From positions 62,001 to 126,000 of the forward strand of contig CANMOY010000001.1 in NCBI GenBank assembly GCA_947499595.1: DNA of 64,000 nt. Reading direction: 5' to 3'. The DNA comes from an uncultured Mesonia sp. GTDB taxonomy: Bacteria > Bacteroidota > Bacteroidia > Flavobacteriales > Flavobacteriaceae. The notes beneath the pieces are model-generated. The model was given only the letters and a program-made list of their open reading frames with translations, was not told the origin of the DNA and did no database searches. Positions 25,704 through 35,679 of this stretch are shown piece after piece. Each line of letters opens with the position of its first letter. Positions within the stretch are counted from its first letter, which is position 1. Both the position numbers and the translations under genes were made by a program.

Positions 25704-25886
25704 ATGCTAAAGCTGAAATACATTTTGCTTTTTTTAGCCTTAATCGTTTTGGTGAGTAATTTGTTTATAGAAAAGTATAACGTTTTTCTTAATGTTGCTG
25801 GCATCATTTTATTGATGTTGGCTTTGTATCAAATTAATAAATGCTTGAGCAGTAATAACAAAGAAAAACAACCTCATGAATTTTAA
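25704..25886 (+). CDS. Small two-helix membrane protein
   Basis: A 60-residue protein with two predicted transmembrane helices (about residues 4-21 and 27-46) and a charged C-terminus. Its end overlaps the Smr gene by 11 bases, supporting real translation. A TATATTTG element at 25640-25647 on the plus strand is a possible promoter half-site. No family recognised. Confidence 0.6.
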   Translation: MLKLKYILLFLALIVLVSNLFIEKYNVFLNVAGIILLMLALYQINKCLSSNNKEKQPHEF

Positions 25887-26424
25887 GCCAGGAGATGAAG
25901 TTGAACTTATAGATGAAAATCTTAGCGGTTGGGTAGAGGATGTTTCTGGCAGTAGTTTAACCATTCAAACGTCAGATGGTTTTATTTTACAGGTAGAATC
26001 TGATGAAGTAATAAAATTAGAAAACGCAAGCTTAAAGGTTACCGAGGCGGAATTGCGACAAGCTTTAAAAGAAAAGCAACCCAGTAAGCGGAAACAAGTT
26101 ATAGCCAAAAGAAGGGAGAAAACTATTCCCGCTATAGAAATTGATTTGCATATTGAAAAATTGACTCATCGGGTAAATCGATTGGACAAGTATGATATAC
26201 TTAATCTTCAGATTGATACGGCTAGGCATCACTTAGAAAAGGCGATAAAAAATAGAAATCAACGCTTGGTTTTTATTCATGGTGTTGGAGAAGGAGTGTT
26301 GAAACAAGAGCTTAGAACCTTATTTAGCCGATATAACCAAGTAGCATATGAAGATGCAGACAGCACCAAGTATGGTTTTGATGCGGCCACAGCCGTATAT
26401 ATTTATCAAAAATCAATTTCCTAG
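25876..26424 (+). CDS. Smr/MutS2-type domain protein
   Basis: A 182-residue protein. The N-terminal part ([21 protein letters not shown]) resembles the SH3-like segment of DUF2027 proteins, and the C-terminal 90 residues are a Smr domain: [23 protein letters not shown], then [16 protein letters not shown]. Smr domains nick DNA or RNA, and stand-alone ones act in ribosome rescue or RNA cleavage in some bacteria; the substrate here is unknown. The 3' end overlaps the convergent lipoprotein gene by 4 bases. Confidence 0.85.
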   Translation: MNFKPGDEVELIDENLSGWVEDVSGSSLTIQTSDGFILQVESDEVIKLENASLKVTEAELRQALKEKQPSKRKQVIAKRREKTIPAIEIDLHIEKLTHRVNRLDKYDILNLQIDTARHHLEKAIKNRNQRLVFIHGVGEGVLKQELRTLFSRYNQVAYEDADSTKYGFDAATAVYIYQKSIS

Positions 26425-27356
26425 TTTGGATTGATTTCGGTAGTTACGTTGGCGCTTTCTTCAAAACTTCCAAGAATTAGCTCCTCAATACTTATGCTTT
26501 CATTGGCGTTTAAATTTTTGAACGTAAAATTTTTCGCTGTTACAATGGTTTTAAATCTTCTAAGAATAGTATTGTCCTTATAGAGATTTAGAATTAATTC
26601 ACCCTGGTCTGCGGGATCCAAATAATTAGGGATTCCATTATTGTTGGTGTCATCGTCGGTAGGGTTTAAAATTACGTCCTCACCGGCTTCCGCATTGAGA
26701 TCTTCATTACGTGTTAGAATACCATCATTATCATCATCTTCGTCCAAATAATTAGGGATACCATCTTCATCTGTATCCGGAAAATTTAAATTGTCTAGCG
26801 GTTGCCCGATTAACGAAATTTCTATCGAGGTACTTACGTTGTCGTTATCGTCATCCATATCGAGATAATCGGGTATACCATCGCCATCGGTATCTTGGTT
26901 ACTGCTTCTTCCTTCTTGATTATCTGGTATGCCATCACCATCTGAGTCTTCGGTTAAAATTGCTTGTGTAATAAAATCAACACTTCCTCCATTGTCAGCT
27001 TCATATTCTTGAGTGATATTATTATTTGCTGGTGGTACGCTATTGCAGAAATAAGAAGCGCTTATAGGTTGAGAAAATGCCCTGTAGGTCAATATATTGC
27101 TGGAACTAATAGGGTAACTCTGGGTGCGTTGCTCACTTAGATCACTTATAATAGGACTAAAATTTGAATCATTAAACTTAAAAAATATACTTTCATCGGG
27201 ACTTGTGTTAATACTAAAGGCCACCGTTGTATTGTTGTTTTGACAATAAGCAAGCTTATTATTTTCATCAAATAAAAAGTTGGTCACAATGAGGTCTCCG
27301 TCGTCGCAGGCTTGTAATACCCCTGCAAAAGCTAAAAGTAGGATTATTTTTTTCAT
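26421..27356 (-). CDS. Lipoprotein with thrombospondin type 3 calcium repeats
   Basis: A 311-residue lipoprotein (signal peptide with lipobox VLQAC, Cys17). The central region has several acidic repeats, such as [31 protein letters not shown] and [16 protein letters not shown], that bind Ca2+ in thrombospondin type 3 repeats. The flanking parts are beta-rich and unassigned. It is probably an outer-membrane surface protein with calcium-stabilised rods. It stands alone between the Smr gene and the cysteine desulfurase gene. Confidence 0.82.
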   Translation of the reverse strand: MKKIILLLAFAGVLQACDDGDLIVTNFLFDENNKLAYCQNNNTTVAFSINTSPDESIFFKFNDSNFSPIISDLSEQRTQSYPISSSNILTYRAFSQPISASYFCNSVPPANNNITQEYEADNGGSVDFITQAILTEDSDGDGIPDNQEGRSSNQDTDGDGIPDYLDMDDDNDNVSTSIEISLIGQPLDNLNFPDTDEDGIPNYLDEDDDNDGILTRNEDLNAEAGEDVILNPTDDDTNNNGIPNYLDPADQGELILNLYKDNTILRRFKTIVTAKNFTFKNLNANESISIEELILGSFEESANVTTEINPN

Positions 27357-27442
27357 AACAACAAATTTAATTATTTGAGTAATTTAAAAGGCGTAAAAAG
27401 AATTTTAAATACTTATTTTCGCAAAAAAAATATTTTCGCCCT

Positions 27443-28600
27443 ATGAGAAGTGTATATTTAGATAGTGCCGCAACGACACAAGTTAGACCTGAAGTAATTA
27501 AGGAAATGACTAGCGTACTTGAAGATAGCTTTGGTAATCCGTCTTCAACACATGCTTTTGGTAGAAAAGCCAAGGCTTATATGGAGAACGCGCGCAAGGC
27601 CATCGCTAAGCATTTAAACGTTACCGCTGCAGAGATCATTTTTACTTCTGGTGGGACCGAAGCCGATAACCTAGCCTTAAATAGTGCTGTTCGTGATTTA
27701 GGCGTTAAAAGAATTATTACCAGTAAGGTAGAACATCACGCTGTCTTATATACGGTTGAACAGCTTAAGCATTGTTATGATATTCAAGTAGATTATGTAG
27801 CCATAAAGCCTTGCGGTCAAGTAAATCTTGATCAATTAGAGGAAATGCTAAAACAAGATAGCCCAAAAACTCTGGTAAGCTTAATGCACATTAATAATGA
27901 AATAGGAACTATTTTACCTTTAGAGAAAGTAGGGCAGATGTGTAAAGCTCACGGCGCTTTATTTCACAGTGACACCGTGCAAAGTATCGGGCATTTCGAT
28001 ATAGATTTAGATGCATTACCAGTGGATTTTACCGCGGTAAGTGCTCACAAATTTCACGGGCCAAAAGGGGTAGGCTTTGCTTATGTGCGAAAAAATTCAG
28101 GCCTCAAGCCATTGATTTTTGGAGGTGCACAAGAACGTGGTGTAAGAGCTGGTACAGAGAGCGTTCATAATATTGTAGGAATGCAAAAAGCTTTAGATTT
28201 GGCTTATGAGCATTTAGAAGAAGAAAAGCAATACATCGAAAAATTAAAAAAAGACTTTATCAATGCTTTAAAAGAAAATGTACCTGGGGTAAAGTTTAAC
28301 GGCAGTTGTTCAGACTTTGATAAAAGTACTTACACTTTGGTGAACGTATGCTTGCCCGTAGCTCAAGAAAAAGCGGTATTACTTCTGTTTCAATTAGATT
28401 TAAACGGAATTGCTTGTTCTAAAGGAAGTGCCTGTCAAAGTGGAAGCACCAAAGGTTCACACGTACTTTCTCAAGTTTTAAGCGATGAAGATCTTGAAAA
28501 ACCCTCAATTCGTTTCTCCTTCTCGGCATATAACACCAAAGAGGAATTAGATTATGTGGTTGATGTACTTAAGAAATTTGTTGAAGAGCACCATTATTAA
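27443..28600 (+). CDS. Cysteine desulfurase (NifS/IscS-like)
   Basis: A 385-residue PLP enzyme that takes sulfur from cysteine for Fe-S clusters or tRNA thiolation. Visible are the N-terminal YLDSAATTQVRPEV, the PLP region SGGTEADNLAL, the lysine-containing SAHKFHGPKG and the persulfide Cys in ACSKGSACQSG. It is a group I (IscS/NifS) enzyme by the length of the Cys loop. No iscU or iscR gene is next to it; it is a single gene with its own terminator. Confidence 0.94.
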   Translation: MRSVYLDSAATTQVRPEVIKEMTSVLEDSFGNPSSTHAFGRKAKAYMENARKAIAKHLNVTAAEIIFTSGGTEADNLALNSAVRDLGVKRIITSKVEHHAVLYTVEQLKHCYDIQVDYVAIKPCGQVNLDQLEEMLKQDSPKTLVSLMHINNEIGTILPLEKVGQMCKAHGALFHSDTVQSIGHFDIDLDALPVDFTAVSAHKFHGPKGVGFAYVRKNSGLKPLIFGGAQERGVRAGTESVHNIVGMQKALDLAYEHLEEEKQYIEKLKKDFINALKENVPGVKFNGSCSDFDKSTYTLVNVCLPVAQEKAVLLLFQLDLNGIACSKGSACQSGSTKGSHVLSQVLSDEDLEKPSIRFSFSAYNTKEELDYVVDVLKKFVEEHHY

Positions 28601-28613
28601 TTATATCCTATTT

Positions 28614-28645
28614 AAAACCGACAGCTTTTGCTAGTCGGTTTTTTT
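28614..28645 (+). terminator. Terminator of the cysteine desulfurase gene
   Basis: The arms AACCGACAGC and GCTAGTCGGTT form a stem with a TTTT loop, with one bulged A, followed by a T-run. Confidence 0.85.
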
Positions 28646-28733
28646 ACGGATTTATACCGTGCTAAAAATTAAATTGGCAACCGCTTCATCGTCAAGCCAT
28701 TTTAAATAAACTAAAAGGAGTATCTAGTTAATT

Positions 28734-31235
28734 CTAAAAACGCATACTCATTCTAAGATTGAATACTCTAGGCGTTAAATAATTAGGTACCGAATATAAT
28801 CGTTTGGAATAAACATCACGAACATAGGTGTTAGTAATTGAATTTTGACGATCAAAAATGTTGAAAATTTCAAAACCGATACTTAAATCCTTAAAAGATT
28901 TGAGCCAATTGGGTCTTTCTTCTTTTTCCTTTTTAGAAGAATCTACTAAAACGTATGAGAAACCAGCGTCTACGCGATGGTAATTATCTAAACGAACTTG
29001 GTAAACATAGGGGTCGGCATAATTGGGTACACCCCCGGGTAAACCTGTGTTATACACCATGTTTAGGTATAACTTGAGTCTTGGAATATTGGGTACATAA
29101 TCTTGAAAAAGAATGGCAAATTTTAGACGTTGATCGGTTGGTCTTGAAATATAGCCTCGATTTTCAATATTTTCTTCTGTTTTTAAGTAGCCGACACTCA
29201 CCCAGCTTTCGGTTCCTAAAACAAACTCACCATTTAAGCGAAGATCGGCGCCGTACGCATACGCTTTAGCATTGTTTTGCGCTGCATACCGAATGCGAAC
29301 ATTTTCTAGGGTGTAAGGATTTACATCATTTAAATTTTTATAATAAGCCTCGGTAATTAATTTGAAGGGCCTTTTGCCTAGCTTAAAACTATAATCATTT
29401 CCGGCGACAATATGTATAGCTTGTTGAGCCTTTACTTTTGGATTTACCGCACCTGTTTCACCGCGAAGTTCTCTGTAAAATGGAGGTTGGTAATAAAATC
29501 CGCCCGAAAGGCGAAAGAGCATATCTTTTTCCCAGTTGGGTTTTAAAGCTATTTGTGCTCTGGGGCTTATTACATTGTAGGCTTGTTTGTCAATGCCTTT
29601 TCCTTTTACTTGCCAGTAGTGGCTTCTCACGCCTGCATTTAGCCAAAAGTCGGCCTCCTTTATCTTAGTTTTATAGCTGTATTGTGCATAAGCTTGAATT
29701 CGATTAATTTGGGTTTCGTTATAGGCTCGAATGGAGTAGTAGGGAGCCAAAGGAGCTTCAAAAGCTTCGTAGGGCTGATTATTTTCAAAACCTTCTAGTG
29801 GTGGACGAATGGAATAGCCAGCGGAGTCTATGATTTCATATTCCTGAATACGATCACGAATATTTTCGTGTGTATATTTTAAACCGTAGCTAATTTCACT
29901 ATTTTCTATGGTAATTTTACCTTTATGTTGAAAATTAACAATAAGAGCGTCTAAATCATTACGTGCGTGGGTTAATTGACCGCCTACGCCTTCTGTAAAC
30001 TCAACTTCACCTAAATCGTCACTACCAATATTTGTATTGGGCTGTCCTAATCTATACTCGGCCAAAATGTCAAAGTACTCTTGCTCTTGGGTATTATAGA
30101 TTGATCCAATAAAACTGGTTTCAAAATTGGCGTTAAGCTGATAATCTGCCTTTAAGGCTGCCAGGTAGGTTGTGTATCGATCTTCTTCTTGCCCTTCGTA
30201 AAATACTTGAAGTGCCTGAGCTTCTTGTATGGTACCAAATTTTGTCTCCTTGAATTTAGGTTCATAGCGGTAATCATTAAGCGAAATATTACCCAAAAAG
30301 CTTAAGCTGAATTTTTTTGAAAATTGATAAGTAAGATAAGTTTGTGCATCTGCAAAAATGGGGTTAAAGTCTACCTCTGTTTCTTTACTGTTTACAAACA
30401 AACCATTGTTGCGATAACGTAAACCTAATATAGCAGTTAATTTTTTATCATTTGAAATGCCTTCAACACTGGCACTCGCCCCAAGCATACTTAAATCAAG
30501 TGATGCCCCAAAATTAGTTGGCCTGCGATAAGTAATATCTAGAACAGAAGATAATTTATCGCCATATTTGGCTTGGAAACCTCCCGCCGAAAAATTGACA
30601 TTTCTAACCAAATCGGTGTTTACAAAACTAAGACCTTCTTGCTGCCCAGATCGTATCAAAAACGGTCGATAGACTTCGATTCCGTTTACATACACAAGAT
30701 TTTCATCATAATTTCCTCCTCTTACAGCATATTGCGTACTAAGTTCATTATTGGAGGAAACACCAGGTAATGTCTTTAGTAGGTTTTCTACCCCAGCATT
30801 GGCACCAGGGATTCTTCGAATCGTTTCTGGTTCAATTGAGGTAATACCTTCTACCTTGTTGCGACTAACACCTGTAATAACTACACTTCCTATTTGTTCA
30901 ACATCTGTTTTGAGAACCGGATTAAATTCTTTGGTTTCACCCTCTTGAAGTTTAAATTGCACTTGCATTGGTGCTAAGCCCAAATAACTAAATTTAACCC
31001 TGGTAATTTTATTGGCCGGTAAAGTTAAGGTGTAAAACCCATTTATGTTGCTTTGGGTTCCGTTGGTTGATGTACTGATATTTGCTCCTACAACGGGTAC
31101 GTTGTTTTCATCTAGGATTATGCCTTGTAGCTGTGCTTCTTGACCCAAGGAAATAAATCCGTAAAGGAAAAAGAGCCATAAGAAAAAATTCTTCAAAAGA
31201 TTAAGGTTTAGTTTTTCTGTAAAATATGCCCTCAA
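28734..31235 (-). CDS. TonB-dependent receptor with carboxypeptidase-like N-domain
   Basis: An 833-residue outer membrane protein. It has a signal peptide (cut near FISLGQE), then a CarboxypepD_reg-like domain (LQGIILDENNVPVVGANIST...), the plug domain (GVENLLKTLPGVSSNNELSTQYAVRGGNYDENL) and a barrel that ends with a Phe (LRMSMRF). It looks like a receptor for a larger ligand. No SusD gene is adjacent. Its start lies inside the last 35 bases of the upstream M23 peptidase gene, so the two are translationally coupled. Ligand unknown. Confidence 0.9.
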   Translation of the reverse strand: MRAYFTEKLNLNLLKNFFLWLFFLYGFISLGQEAQLQGIILDENNVPVVGANISTSTNGTQSNINGFYTLTLPANKITRVKFSYLGLAPMQVQFKLQEGETKEFNPVLKTDVEQIGSVVITGVSRNKVEGITSIEPETIRRIPGANAGVENLLKTLPGVSSNNELSTQYAVRGGNYDENLVYVNGIEVYRPFLIRSGQQEGLSFVNTDLVRNVNFSAGGFQAKYGDKLSSVLDITYRRPTNFGASLDLSMLGASASVEGISNDKKLTAILGLRYRNNGLFVNSKETEVDFNPIFADAQTYLTYQFSKKFSLSFLGNISLNDYRYEPKFKETKFGTIQEAQALQVFYEGQEEDRYTTYLAALKADYQLNANFETSFIGSIYNTQEQEYFDILAEYRLGQPNTNIGSDDLGEVEFTEGVGGQLTHARNDLDALIVNFQHKGKITIENSEISYGLKYTHENIRDRIQEYEIIDSAGYSIRPPLEGFENNQPYEAFEAPLAPYYSIRAYNETQINRIQAYAQYSYKTKIKEADFWLNAGVRSHYWQVKGKGIDKQAYNVISPRAQIALKPNWEKDMLFRLSGGFYYQPPFYRELRGETGAVNPKVKAQQAIHIVAGNDYSFKLGKRPFKLITEAYYKNLNDVNPYTLENVRIRYAAQNNAKAYAYGADLRLNGEFVLGTESWVSVGYLKTEENIENRGYISRPTDQRLKFAILFQDYVPNIPRLKLYLNMVYNTGLPGGVPNYADPYVYQVRLDNYHRVDAGFSYVLVDSSKKEKEERPNWLKSFKDLSIGFEIFNIFDRQNSITNTYVRDVYSKRLYSVPNYLTPRVFNLRMSMRF

Positions 31236-32925
31236 AGGTAGTGCTATTTCCTACATTATCTATAACAATTAATTGTAAATGGTTTTCAGTATCTACAACG
31301 GCACCATCTTCAAAATAGTGTGTAAGCATATTGGTTTTGTAATCATATTCCATTAAAATAAATTTACCGTTGACCGTTGCCCGGTAAGCTTGGATGTTTG
31401 TCAATTCATCTTCAATTTTAAATTGAAGTACTTTTTCTTTACTCATCCATTTTTTATTCACAAAATTTACCGGTTCTATTTTTGGGCCTTCCCAATCTTG
31501 CTTTAAAGTATACTTACCAAAAGTTCGGGTTCTTATGGTGAAACGATTTGGTTTTTTATAGGTTTTGACATAATAGGCTTTCCCCCAATCTGTTAATCGG
31601 GCGATATACATTTTTTCTTTGTCTTCTGTTTTATAACCGCTCACGTCAATACCAAGAGTGAAATTCTTATGAAGTGGGGTTTTATCGTTATGAATCTTAA
31701 TGTAATCTTCCTCTGCTTTTATATCGAGGTAAGTATCATCATAAAGAGCGTTTTTTGGAATGTATATATCATAAATGCCCTCCTCAAAAGCGATGGCATG
31801 ATTGGCCTTAACTAAATAATCTGTTTTAAGAGGGGTAGGGGTTTTTATTTCTTTTTTATCTCTTTTTATAGCTTGAATAGGTAGTGTGATTTCGGTGGTA
31901 TTATTGGCGAAATCGGTAATTACTATTTTATAGTTGTAATCCAGTTCTTCTTCAAAATTTATTAACCCATTACTGCCAGTATGTTCTAGCAAACTAAGTG
32001 GGTTGTTTTTTTCGATAAAAAGTTTTTGAATCTTTTTTTTATCGCTTTTGTAAAACTCATAGTCGATAAAACGATTGATGTATCTGCTTTCTGCAAAAGA
32101 AAAAATATCGAAGCTTGCCGTAAAAATTTTTTCTCCGTTTAAATAAGTTTGTATTTTATAAATACCGTTTTTATTGTAGGCGTTATTTAGTAAATCGCGA
32201 CTTATCACCCCAAACCCGATCTTTCCATACGCCTGAATTGGTTCGGTGGTATAGCGGTGATTTCCTTTGTGTATTGGCCTTAGCTGAATTCTACCTTGTT
32301 GACTTTCTATATGGCTATTTTCATCTAAAGTATAAGCATAAAGCCCTTCTAGAAGTGGGGCGTGATTATCGGGAACTGTAAATCCAAAATTTAAAGCATT
32401 CATTGGTTTTTGCGCTTCATCACGAATTTCAAAATGTAAATGAGGGCCCCCACTACCGCCGCTATTTCCGCTAAGAGCGATAAGTTCTCCTTGTTCAACG
32501 GGCAGTTCGTTGGCCTTTGGAAAAACTTCTACTTCATACTGCTCTTTTTCATACTGTACTTTACGGATGTATTTTTGAATTTGCGGAGCAAATTTATTTA
32601 AATGGCCGTAAACGGTCGTTAGACCATTAGGATGTTTTATGTAAATGGCTTTGCCATATCCAAAGTGAGAAATTTTTATACGACTCACGTAACCCGAAGC
32701 ACTGGCTAAAACATTTAAACCAATACGTTGATGTGTTTTTATATCTAAACCACTATGAAAATGATTGCTTCTAAGTTCACCAAAAGTTCCTGATAAAATT
32801 AATGGAATTTCTAATGGGCTTTCAAAGTAATTCTCTTTACCGCCACTTCCAGTTGATTGCGCTCTTGTATTTAGGCAAAAAAACAATGTGAGTGAAAAAA
32901 AGAAAATGCTATAAATTATACGCAT
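31201..32925 (-). CDS. M23 family metallopeptidase
   Basis: A 574-residue exported protein. A signal peptide (cut near NTRAQ, residue 23) is followed by a LytM/M23 zinc endopeptidase domain at about 40-190 with HFHSGLDIK (first ligands), SGNSGGSGGPHLHFE (the HxH ligand) and YGHLN. The remaining 380 residues form beta-rich domains of unknown role. The family cleaves peptidoglycan cross-links or serves as a non-enzymatic scaffold; the full ligand set argues for activity. It is upstream of and overlaps a TonB receptor gene. Confidence 0.92.
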   Translation of the reverse strand: MRIIYSIFFFSLTLFFCLNTRAQSTGSGGKENYFESPLEIPLILSGTFGELRSNHFHSGLDIKTHQRIGLNVLASASGYVSRIKISHFGYGKAIYIKHPNGLTTVYGHLNKFAPQIQKYIRKVQYEKEQYEVEVFPKANELPVEQGELIALSGNSGGSGGPHLHFEIRDEAQKPMNALNFGFTVPDNHAPLLEGLYAYTLDENSHIESQQGRIQLRPIHKGNHRYTTEPIQAYGKIGFGVISRDLLNNAYNKNGIYKIQTYLNGEKIFTASFDIFSFAESRYINRFIDYEFYKSDKKKIQKLFIEKNNPLSLLEHTGSNGLINFEEELDYNYKIVITDFANNTTEITLPIQAIKRDKKEIKTPTPLKTDYLVKANHAIAFEEGIYDIYIPKNALYDDTYLDIKAEEDYIKIHNDKTPLHKNFTLGIDVSGYKTEDKEKMYIARLTDWGKAYYVKTYKKPNRFTIRTRTFGKYTLKQDWEGPKIEPVNFVNKKWMSKEKVLQFKIEDELTNIQAYRATVNGKFILMEYDYKTNMLTHYFEDGAVVDTENHLQLIVIDNVGNSTTFEGIFYRKTKP

Positions 32926-33018
32926 AGTTTGAGTGAGTAAAAGTGTTGATTTTCAAATTTAAAAAATATAACCGTAGTAAATTACAAAGCTTGACATTAA
33001 AAATATAAAGAAAATCTA

Positions 33019-33048
33019 TTGAGGTTTCAATTAGGAATATTAACTTTG
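33019..33048 (+). promoter_or_regulatory. Promoter for the coiled-coil/zapA unit
   Basis: TTG (33019-33021) and TAACTTTG (33041-33048) are 19 bases apart, an ideal Bacteroidetes promoter. The ATG of the coiled-coil gene follows 26 bases later. Confidence 0.75.
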
Positions 33049-33074
33049 TGCAAGAAGCAATAAGTACTTTGTAG

Positions 33075-33365
33075 ATGACAAAATTGATTGATGTTGTTGA
33101 AAGCCTGCGTGTTAAAGTTAGTCGCTTAATACAAAAAAATCAATTGTTGGAGCAGAAAAACGAAGCCTTAAGAGAGGCCTTAGCTAAAAAAAAGCAAGAG
33201 GTAGCTTTGTTAGAAACAGATTTGATCCAACTGAAGCAAAAAAATGCTACTTTAAAATCTGCAAATGCCTTGCTTGGCAGTAAAGAATATAAAAGAGAGA
33301 CAAAACTCAAAATAAATAGCTTGATAAAGGAGATAGATGATTGTATTTATCATCTTTCAGAATAG
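33075..33365 (+). CDS. Small coiled-coil protein next to zapA (ZapB-like candidate)
   Basis: A 96-residue protein made almost wholly of heptad repeats (residues about 10-75: repeated LxxKNxxL and LxxK patterns), with no membrane segment. Size and architecture resemble ZapB, the coiled-coil partner of ZapA in Z-ring assembly, but sequence identity to ZapB is not evident. It is 9 bases upstream of zapA and shares its promoter. The division role is an inference from position and shape. Confidence 0.7.
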   Translation: MTKLIDVVESLRVKVSRLIQKNQLLEQKNEALREALAKKKQEVALLETDLIQLKQKNATLKSANALLGSKEYKRETKLKINSLIKEIDDCIYHLSE

Positions 33366-33374
33366 AAAAGGAGC

Positions 33375-33674
33375 ATGAATGATAAGCTGAAAATTAAACT
33401 TTCTATAGCCGACAGGGTTTACCCTTTAAGCATAAAACCCGAGCAAGAAGAGGGTTTACGCAAAGCGGCAAAAAGTATAGAGGGGGTGATCAAGCAATTT
33501 GAGCAAAGTTATGCGGTTCGAGATAAGCAAGATGTACTCGCAATGTGCGCCTTACAATTTGCAGCAAAACTCGAACAGCAGTCAATAAATAGTGATAAAG
33601 AGATAGAGTGGTCTAAAGAAAAGTTGGTTGAATTAGAAAACAAAATAGACCTACATTTATCTGAACGTTCTTAA
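33375..33674 (+). CDS. zapA: Cell division protein ZapA
   Basis: A 99-residue protein of the ZapA family that cross-links FtsZ filaments. The N-terminal domain has KIKLSIADRVYPLSIKPEQEEGLRKAAK, typical of the family, followed by an amphipathic helix and a coiled coil. It is second in the unit after the small coiled-coil gene. A structured RNA (6S-like) follows 17 bases downstream, an arrangement also seen for zapA-ssrS in Proteobacteria. Confidence 0.9.
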   Translation: MNDKLKIKLSIADRVYPLSIKPEQEEGLRKAAKSIEGVIKQFEQSYAVRDKQDVLAMCALQFAAKLEQQSINSDKEIEWSKEKLVELENKIDLHLSERS

Positions 33675-33691
33675 AAATAAATTTTTTTACT

Positions 33692-33858
33692 GCCTGTATT
33701 GGTTATTTATATTTGATAAACTCAACACTTATTCTTTTAAAAAGGGTGAGTCTAAGTTGTAAAAGCGCGCCGTCTAGAGCGGATTCTTGATCAGCTTGTT
33801 AGCCCTAAACTTGTTTAAAGGAGTTTATACAAAATCTTTGCCGATACAGGCTTTTTTT
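33692..33858 (+). ncRNA. ssrS: Probable 6S RNA (6S-Flavo type)
   Basis: Between zapA and rny lies a 167-base segment whose ends pair: GCCTGTATTGG (33692-33702) with CCGATACAGGC (33841-33851), followed by a T-run that would terminate transcription. Inside are a GU-rich hairpin (ACTTATTCTTTT with AAAAAGGGTGAGT) and a hairpin closed by TAAACT/AGTTTA. The zapA neighbourhood and the rod-like closed form fit 6S RNA, which binds RNA polymerase holoenzyme. The exact 5' end is uncertain; a TATATTTG at 33708-33715 might drive a shorter transcript. Confidence 0.6.
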
Positions 33859-33877
33859 ATTTATATATATAACAATT

Positions 33878-35452
33878 ATGGAAATATTAAGTATTATTAT
33901 TGGCGCCCTGGGGGGTGTTATCATAGGTGCAATTGCGGTTTATTTTTGGTTAAAGTCAAATCAAGAAAAAGATGCTAATTCGATTGTTGCCGAAGCAAAA
34001 AAAGAAGCCCATGCCATTGTAAAAGAGGCAAATGCCGAGGGAGAAAGTAAAAAGAAAGATAAAATACTTCAGGCTAAAGAGAAATTTATTGAGCTAAAAG
34101 CCGAACACGAAAAAGTAATCTTATCTCGTGATAAAAAAATAGCCGATGCAGAAAAAAGAACACGTGATAAAGAATCTCAAGTATCAAATGAACTTTCAAA
34201 AAACAAGAAGTTAAACAAAGATTTAGAAGCTAAGCTTAAGGATTACGACTACAGAACTTCTTATTTGGAAAAAAAGCAAGAGGAAATAGACAAGATTCAC
34301 CAAAGTACGGTAAAACAATTAGAGGTGATTAGTGGATTAAGTGCAGAAGATGCTAAGGCTCAACTCATCGAATCGCTAAAAGAGTCGGCAAAAACCGATG
34401 CGATGGCTATTATACAAGACACTATAGAGGAAGCTAAGATGACAGCTCAACAAGAAGCCAAAAAAGTGGTAATTAGTACTATACAGCGTATAGGAACCGA
34501 GGAAGCTATAGATAATTGCGTTTCGGTTTTTAACTTAGAGAGCGACGATGTTAAAGGCCGAATTATTGGTAGAGAAGGAAGAAATATACGAGCCTTAGAA
34601 GCCGCTACTGGAGTAGAGATTATTGTAGATGATACCCCAGAAGCTATTATTCTATCTTGCTTTGATTCGGTTAGAAGAGAAATTGCTAGACTTTCGTTGC
34701 ATAAATTAGTGACCGACGGTCGAATTCATCCGGCACGTATAGAAGAAGTGGTTAAAAAGACCAAAAAACAAATTGAAGAAGAAATCATTGATATAGGAAA
34801 ACGTACTGTAATCGATTTAGGAATTCACGGTTTGCATCCAGAATTGATCAAAACGGTAGGCCGAATGAAGTATCGATCTTCTTATGGTCAGAATTTACTA
34901 CAACACTCAAGAGAAGTGGCTAAACTTTGTGGTGTTATGGCCTCTGAGTTAGGTTTAAATCCTAAATTAGCTAAAAGAGCCGGACTTTTACATGATATTG
35001 GTAAAGTGCCCGAAACCGAAACAGAAACACCACACGCTATTTTAGGAATGCAGTGGGCAGAAAAATATGGTGAAAAACCAGATGTTTGTAATGCTATAGG
35101 AGCTCACCACGATGAAATAGAAATGACTTCTTTATTGTCGCCAATCATACAAGTGTGTGATGCTATTAGCGGAGCAAGACCAGGAGCTAGAAGACAGGTC
35201 CTAGATTCATATATTCAACGTTTAAAGGATCTTGAGAATATTGCCTTTGGTTTTAATGGCGTGAAAAAAGCCTATGCGATTCAGGCTGGTCGAGAATTAC
35301 GTGTAATTGTTGAGAGTGAGAAAGTGAATGACGAGAAGGCTTCAAATTTGTCTTTTGAAATTTCACAAAAAATTCAAACAGATATGACTTATCCTGGTCA
35401 GGTAAAAGTTACCGTAATCCGGGAAACCCGCGCAGTCAATATTGCAAAATAA
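33878..35452 (+). CDS. rny: Ribonuclease Y
   Basis: A 524-residue membrane-anchored endoribonuclease that starts mRNA decay. It has an N-terminal transmembrane helix (residues about 4-25), a long coiled coil (to about 190), a KH domain ([20 protein letters not shown]) and an HD domain with [12 protein letters not shown] and the metal-binding [11 protein letters not shown]. RNase Y is common in Firmicutes and Bacteroidetes. The start is ATG at 33878, 20 bases after the 6S-like RNA. A GU-containing hairpin terminator follows. Confidence 0.97.
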   Translation: MEILSIIIGALGGVIIGAIAVYFWLKSNQEKDANSIVAEAKKEAHAIVKEANAEGESKKKDKILQAKEKFIELKAEHEKVILSRDKKIADAEKRTRDKESQVSNELSKNKKLNKDLEAKLKDYDYRTSYLEKKQEEIDKIHQSTVKQLEVISGLSAEDAKAQLIESLKESAKTDAMAIIQDTIEEAKMTAQQEAKKVVISTIQRIGTEEAIDNCVSVFNLESDDVKGRIIGREGRNIRALEAATGVEIIVDDTPEAIILSCFDSVRREIARLSLHKLVTDGRIHPARIEEVVKKTKKQIEEEIIDIGKRTVIDLGIHGLHPELIKTVGRMKYRSSYGQNLLQHSREVAKLCGVMASELGLNPKLAKRAGLLHDIGKVPETETETPHAILGMQWAEKYGEKPDVCNAIGAHHDEIEMTSLLSPIIQVCDAISGARPGARRQVLDSYIQRLKDLENIAFGFNGVKKAYAIQAGRELRVIVESEKVNDEKASNLSFEISQKIQTDMTYPGQVKVTVIRETRAVNIAK

Positions 35453-35474
35453 GCAAAGGCTTTTCAAATAAATC

Positions 35475-35510
35475 AATCCACTTTAAATGTATTTTAAGGT
35501 GGATTTTTTA
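35475..35510 (+). terminator. Terminator of rny
   Basis: AATCCACTTTAAA pairs with TTTAAGGTGGATT (one G-U pair) across a short loop, followed by TTTTTA. Confidence 0.75.
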
Positions 35511-35679
35511 TTTAAAAAACTCAAAAAAAACCGCCATTGAAGCTTTTTCGAAATAAGAAATAGAAGGCGAAGATTAGAAATAGAAAGGTGATATTTAATA
35601 GCTGTTTATATGTTATTGTAGCGACTCACTTAATTTTATATCCACAAAAAATACAGTATCTTTAGCTTTAAAAAGTAAA

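Noticed and set aside
26600-26960. Tandem-like repeats
   Set aside because: They encode the Asp-rich calcium repeats of the lipoprotein; there is no separate mobile or regulatory repeat.
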